Positions 6,208-6,701 of a stretch of DNA of 6,701 bases are shown here, piece after piece. This DNA is from Chitinophagaceae bacterium (GTDB taxonomy: Bacteria; Bacteroidota; Bacteroidia; Chitinophagales; Chitinophagaceae). A model generated the notes under the pieces. That model had not been told where the DNA came from and made no database searches. It saw nothing but the letters and a program-made list of their open reading frames with translations. The translations under genes were made by a program, and so were the position numbers. Where the stretch lies: NCBI GenBank assembly GCA_025362915.1, contig JANYEU010000397.1:1-6701 (forward strand). The letters run 5' to 3'. The stretch's first letter is position 1. The number at the start of each line of letters is the position of its first letter.

Positions 6208-6701
6208 ATGAAATCAGTATTTATCAATGAAGCGTACAAGGTAAGCGTTGTGGAAATTGATGAACCCATCATTTCGAGCGATGAGGTATTACTAGAAATT
6301 TATTATATCGGCCTCTGCGGTAGCGATTTAAGTTCTTACAAGGGCATGTCTCCAATGGTGGTTTATCCGGTGGTGCCTGGGCATAAGGTTAGCGCGGTTA
6401 TTAAAAGCAAGGGGGCAAATGTTCCTGATACTTATGCTGTGGGTGATATGGTTACCGTAAACCCTTATTCCGCCTGTGGTGTTTGCCCTGCTTGCCGTGT
6501 GGGGCGTACAAATACCTGCGAGTTTAACCAGACATTGGGCGTGCAACGCAATGGAGCATTGAAAAAATACTTTGTCATCCACCACAGCAAACTTATAAAG
6601 AGTACCATTCTTACCGAAAAGGAATTTGCTTTGGTGGAGCCATTAAGTGTTGGCTACCATGCAGCCAATAGGGGCAGTGTTACCGAAGTAGATACGGTAT
6701 T
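6208..6701 (+). CDS. Zinc-type medium-chain alcohol/polyol dehydrogenase, N-terminal part
   Basis: 164 codons are visible from the ATG at 6208 and the frame is open at the right edge; the NAD-binding Rossmann domain lies outside. This is the catalytic domain of the MDR superfamily (COG1063: threonine, sorbitol, galactitol-phosphate and L-galactonate dehydrogenases), which oxidises a hydroxyl with NAD(P). Cys37 in GLCGSD and His59 in PGHK are catalytic-zinc ligands, and Glu144 in VEPLSVGYHA is the later acidic position. The structural zinc loop is complete (Cys90, 93, 96, 104; CGVCPACRVGRTNTC). Oddly, the residue after His59 is Lys60, where the family motif is GHE. Of relatives I can recall, L-galactonate/sugar-acid dehydrogenases look closest (VNPYSACGVCPAC, TLGVQRNGALKKYF), but the substrate is not fixed by this part. 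The 87-bp gap after the GH2 gene has no terminator that I can see, so the two may share a transcript in sugar catabolism. Confidence 0.88.
   Translation, partial: MKSVFINEAYKVSVVEIDEPIISSDEVLLEIYYIGLCGSDLSSYKGMSPMVVYPVVPGHKVSAVIKSKGANVPDTYAVGDMVTVNPYSACGVCPACRVGRTNTCEFNQTLGVQRNGALKKYFVIHHSKLIKSTILTEKEFALVEPLSVGYHAANRGSVTEVDTV

Noticed and set aside
6328..6585. 85-codon minus-strand frame opposite the dehydrogenase
   Set aside because: It is antisense to a clear zinc-binding dehydrogenase domain.

Overview
The window looks like chromosomal DNA from a Bacteroidota bacterium, probably in the Chitinophagaceae/Sphingobacteriia range. The TonB-dependent receptor has the phylum-typical N-terminal carboxypeptidase-regulatory-like domain. 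The start codons lack a Shine-Dalgarno sequence and sit in A/T-rich leaders. Two intergenic sites match the phylum's TAnnTTTG -7 promoter element. The lineage is inferred from these traits only; no database search was possible.

Layout, left to right. (1) Positions 1-79, minus strand: the first 26 codons of an IS5-type transposase that runs off the left edge; the end of that insertion sequence should lie somewhere in 80-221. (2) Positions 222-2690, minus: a complete 822-residue TonB-dependent outer-membrane receptor. (3) Positions 2811-3140, minus: a 109-residue exported or membrane-anchored protein with an HTHFH cluster and a CGC pair, 120 bp upstream of the receptor and probably in the same transcript. 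A perfect 10-bp inverted repeat lies between the two. (4) Positions 3141-3472: a divergent intergenic region. It holds a good Bacteroidota-type promoter for the small gene, overlapped by three TTGCAAC-like half-sites, and a weaker promoter for the rightward gene. (5) Positions 3473-6120, plus: a family 2 glycoside hydrolase (beta-galactosidase type), complete in content but split by a one-base deletion near 4583-4585. (6) Positions 6208-6701, plus: the N-terminal 164 codons of a zinc-type medium-chain alcohol/polyol dehydrogenase cut by the right edge.

How the genes may work together. The leftward pair (small His/Cys protein plus receptor) looks like a regulated outer-membrane uptake unit. 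A metal or metal complex is my best guess, based on the His/Cys residues, the DEHG segment in the receptor plug and the operator-like dyads on the promoter; nothing here proves the ligand. The rightward pair (GH2 plus dehydrogenase) looks like carbohydrate catabolism: release of a sugar by GH2, then oxidation of a sugar, polyol or sugar acid.

The points most worth a second look are the dyad-covered promoter with its His/Cys protein, the frameshift in the GH2 gene, and a dehydrogenase that has Lys where its family has a zinc-binding Glu.
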